Below, in pieces: positions 62,990-64,000 of a stretch of 64,000 nt of DNA (position 1 is its first letter; each line of letters opens with the position of its first letter). The translations under genes and the position numbers were made by a program. Source of the DNA: JAEZBP01 sp963832725 (GTDB lineage Bacteria; Myxococcota_A; Polyangia; Polyangiales; Sandaracinaceae); the NCBI GenBank assembly GCA_963832725.1, contig CAWHVG010000005.1, positions 372,001 to 436,000 of the forward strand, written 5' to 3'. The notes beneath the pieces are model-generated. The model ran no database searches. It was not told where the DNA came from and saw nothing but the letters and a program-made list of their open reading frames with translations.

Positions 62990-64000
62990 CTACTCCTTCA
63001 GCGCGCGCTTGAGGATCTTGCCGGTCGGGCCCTTGGGCAGGGCGTCGATGATCTCGACCGTGCGCGGATACTTGTAGGCGGCGAGCTTCTCCTTGCAGTA
63101 CGCGATGATCTCCTGCTCGGTGGTGCTCTGCCCCTGCTTGAGCGCGATGACGGCCTTGACCTCTTCGCCGTGGCGCTCGTGGGGGACGCCGATGACGGCC
63201 GCCTCGGCCACGGCCGTGTGCGCGTAGAGGACCTCTTCGATCTCGCGCGGGTACACGTTGTAGCCGCCGCGGATGATCATGTCCTTCTTGCGGTCGACGA
63301 TGAAGTAGTAGCCGTCCTCGTCCCGCACGCCGACGTCGCCGGTGTGGAACCAACCGCCTCTGAAGGCCTCTTCGTTGGCCTCGGGCTTCTTGTAGTAGCC
63401 CTTCATCACGTTGTGGCCCTTGATGCAGAATCTCGCCGGGCTCGCCCACCTCGCTGACGGTGTTGTCTTCGGCGTCGACCAGCTTGAACTCGACGCCCCA
63501 GACGGGCAGCCCGATCGAGCCCGCCTTCTTCGGTCGGTCGAGCACGTTGAAGGAGGCGACGGGCGAGGTCTCGCTCAAGCCGTAGCCCTCCAGGATGTTG
63601 ACGCCGTACTTCTGGTCGAAGGCCTTCATCACTTCGACCGGCATCGCCGCGCCGCCGCTGATGCAGTGCTGGAGCGCGAGGTCGTAGGTCTCCGCCTCCG
63701 GGTAGTGCAGGAGCGCGAAGTACATGGTCGGCACGCCGGCGAAGAGCGTCACCCGGTGCTCGGCCATCAGAATCGAGCGCCGCCTTCGCGTCGAAGCGCG
63801 GCAGGAGCACCAGGGTGCCGCCGCCCGCGATGGTCGCGTTCTGCACGGCCGTCTGCCCGAAGCTGTGGAAGAGCGGCAGGGTGGCCAGCGAGACGGTGCT
63901 CTCGTCGATCGGCAAGAGGAACCGGCGCACGTAGAGCGCGTTGAAGAACATGTTGAACTGGGTCAGCTCCGCGCCCTTGGGCCGGCCGGTCGTGCCCGAG
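62990..64000 (-). CDS. Long-chain acyl-CoA ligase, 5' end outside the window
   Basis: At least 336 residues; the N-terminal part, including the first third of the enzyme, is beyond 64,000. Two extra As, at 63,429/63,430 and 63,771/63,772, break the frame; removal restores FDAKAALDLMAEHRV and GEPGEICIKGHNVM. Motifs: SGTTGRPKGAELT at the window edge, YGLSETSPV and the hinge DRKKDMIIRGGYNVYPREIE, with C-terminal PTGKILKRALKE (catalytic Lys). It activates fatty acids as acyl-adenylates. Confidence 0.9.

Overview
The window is uniformly GC-rich, and its gene content points to a myxobacterium or close relative (Myxococcota; Polyangia or Sandaracinus-like is my guess). The reasons are the MopE-type metal-binding repeats, Cys-rich lipoproteins and MYXO-CTERM-like tails, four eukaryote-like Ser/Thr kinase genes (one fused to a sigma-54 activator), NtrC and hybrid sensor systems, and several DUFs common in that group. 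I see about 50 genes, no tRNA or rRNA, no CRISPR array and no mobile element. It reads as chromosomal backbone rich in signalling and secreted proteins.

Layout: 0-5 kb holds housekeeping genes (TatD nuclease, hotdog protein, YjbQ, proton P-type ATPase). 5.4-19.9 kb is regulatory and secreted: a 1,529-residue kinase/AAA/TPR/GAF/sigma-54 regulator faces a MopE-like lipoprotein gene, followed by a double-LuxR regulator, a Cys-rich array lipoprotein, a Gln-rich DUF302 lipoprotein, and a divergent NtrC regulator/histidine kinase pair. 20-24.5 kb is metabolic (DJ-1/PfpI, CNT nucleoside transporter, long-chain acyl-CoA ligase). 24.6-34.2 kb alternates Cys-rich lipoproteins with two Ser/Thr kinases, a HEAT-repeat membrane protein and a DUF2202 protein. 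34.4-39.7 kb is a tight three-gene operon: a small helical protein, a KaiC-like protein with three RecA domains instead of two, and a multi-sensor histidine kinase. 39.8-58.9 kb mixes a barrel protein, a minimal metzincin lipoprotein, another Ser/Thr kinase, lipoproteins, a PAS kinase, two MYXO-CTERM proteins, lipid-related genes and DUFs. 59-64 kb has an epimerase, a barrel protein, RecQ and a partial acyl-CoA ligase.

Two cross-cutting observations matter most. First, 11 genes are each interrupted by one or two one-base frame breaks (13 in all). Seven breaks are the same event, an extra A turning GATC into GAATC on the + strand; removing it restores conserved motifs such as HRDLKPDN. This looks like a systematic sequencing error at a subset of GATC sites, perhaps methylated, so these genes are probably intact in the cell and I annotate them as whole CDSs. 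Second, near-consensus sigma-54 promoters (GG-N10-GC) lie directly upstream of three secreted-lipoprotein genes (10,710; 16,527; 34,177), two of them beside sigma-54 activator genes. This suggests an enhancer-dependent programme for surface Cys-rich and Gln-rich proteins. The strongest candidate for an undescribed system is the triple-KaiC operon.
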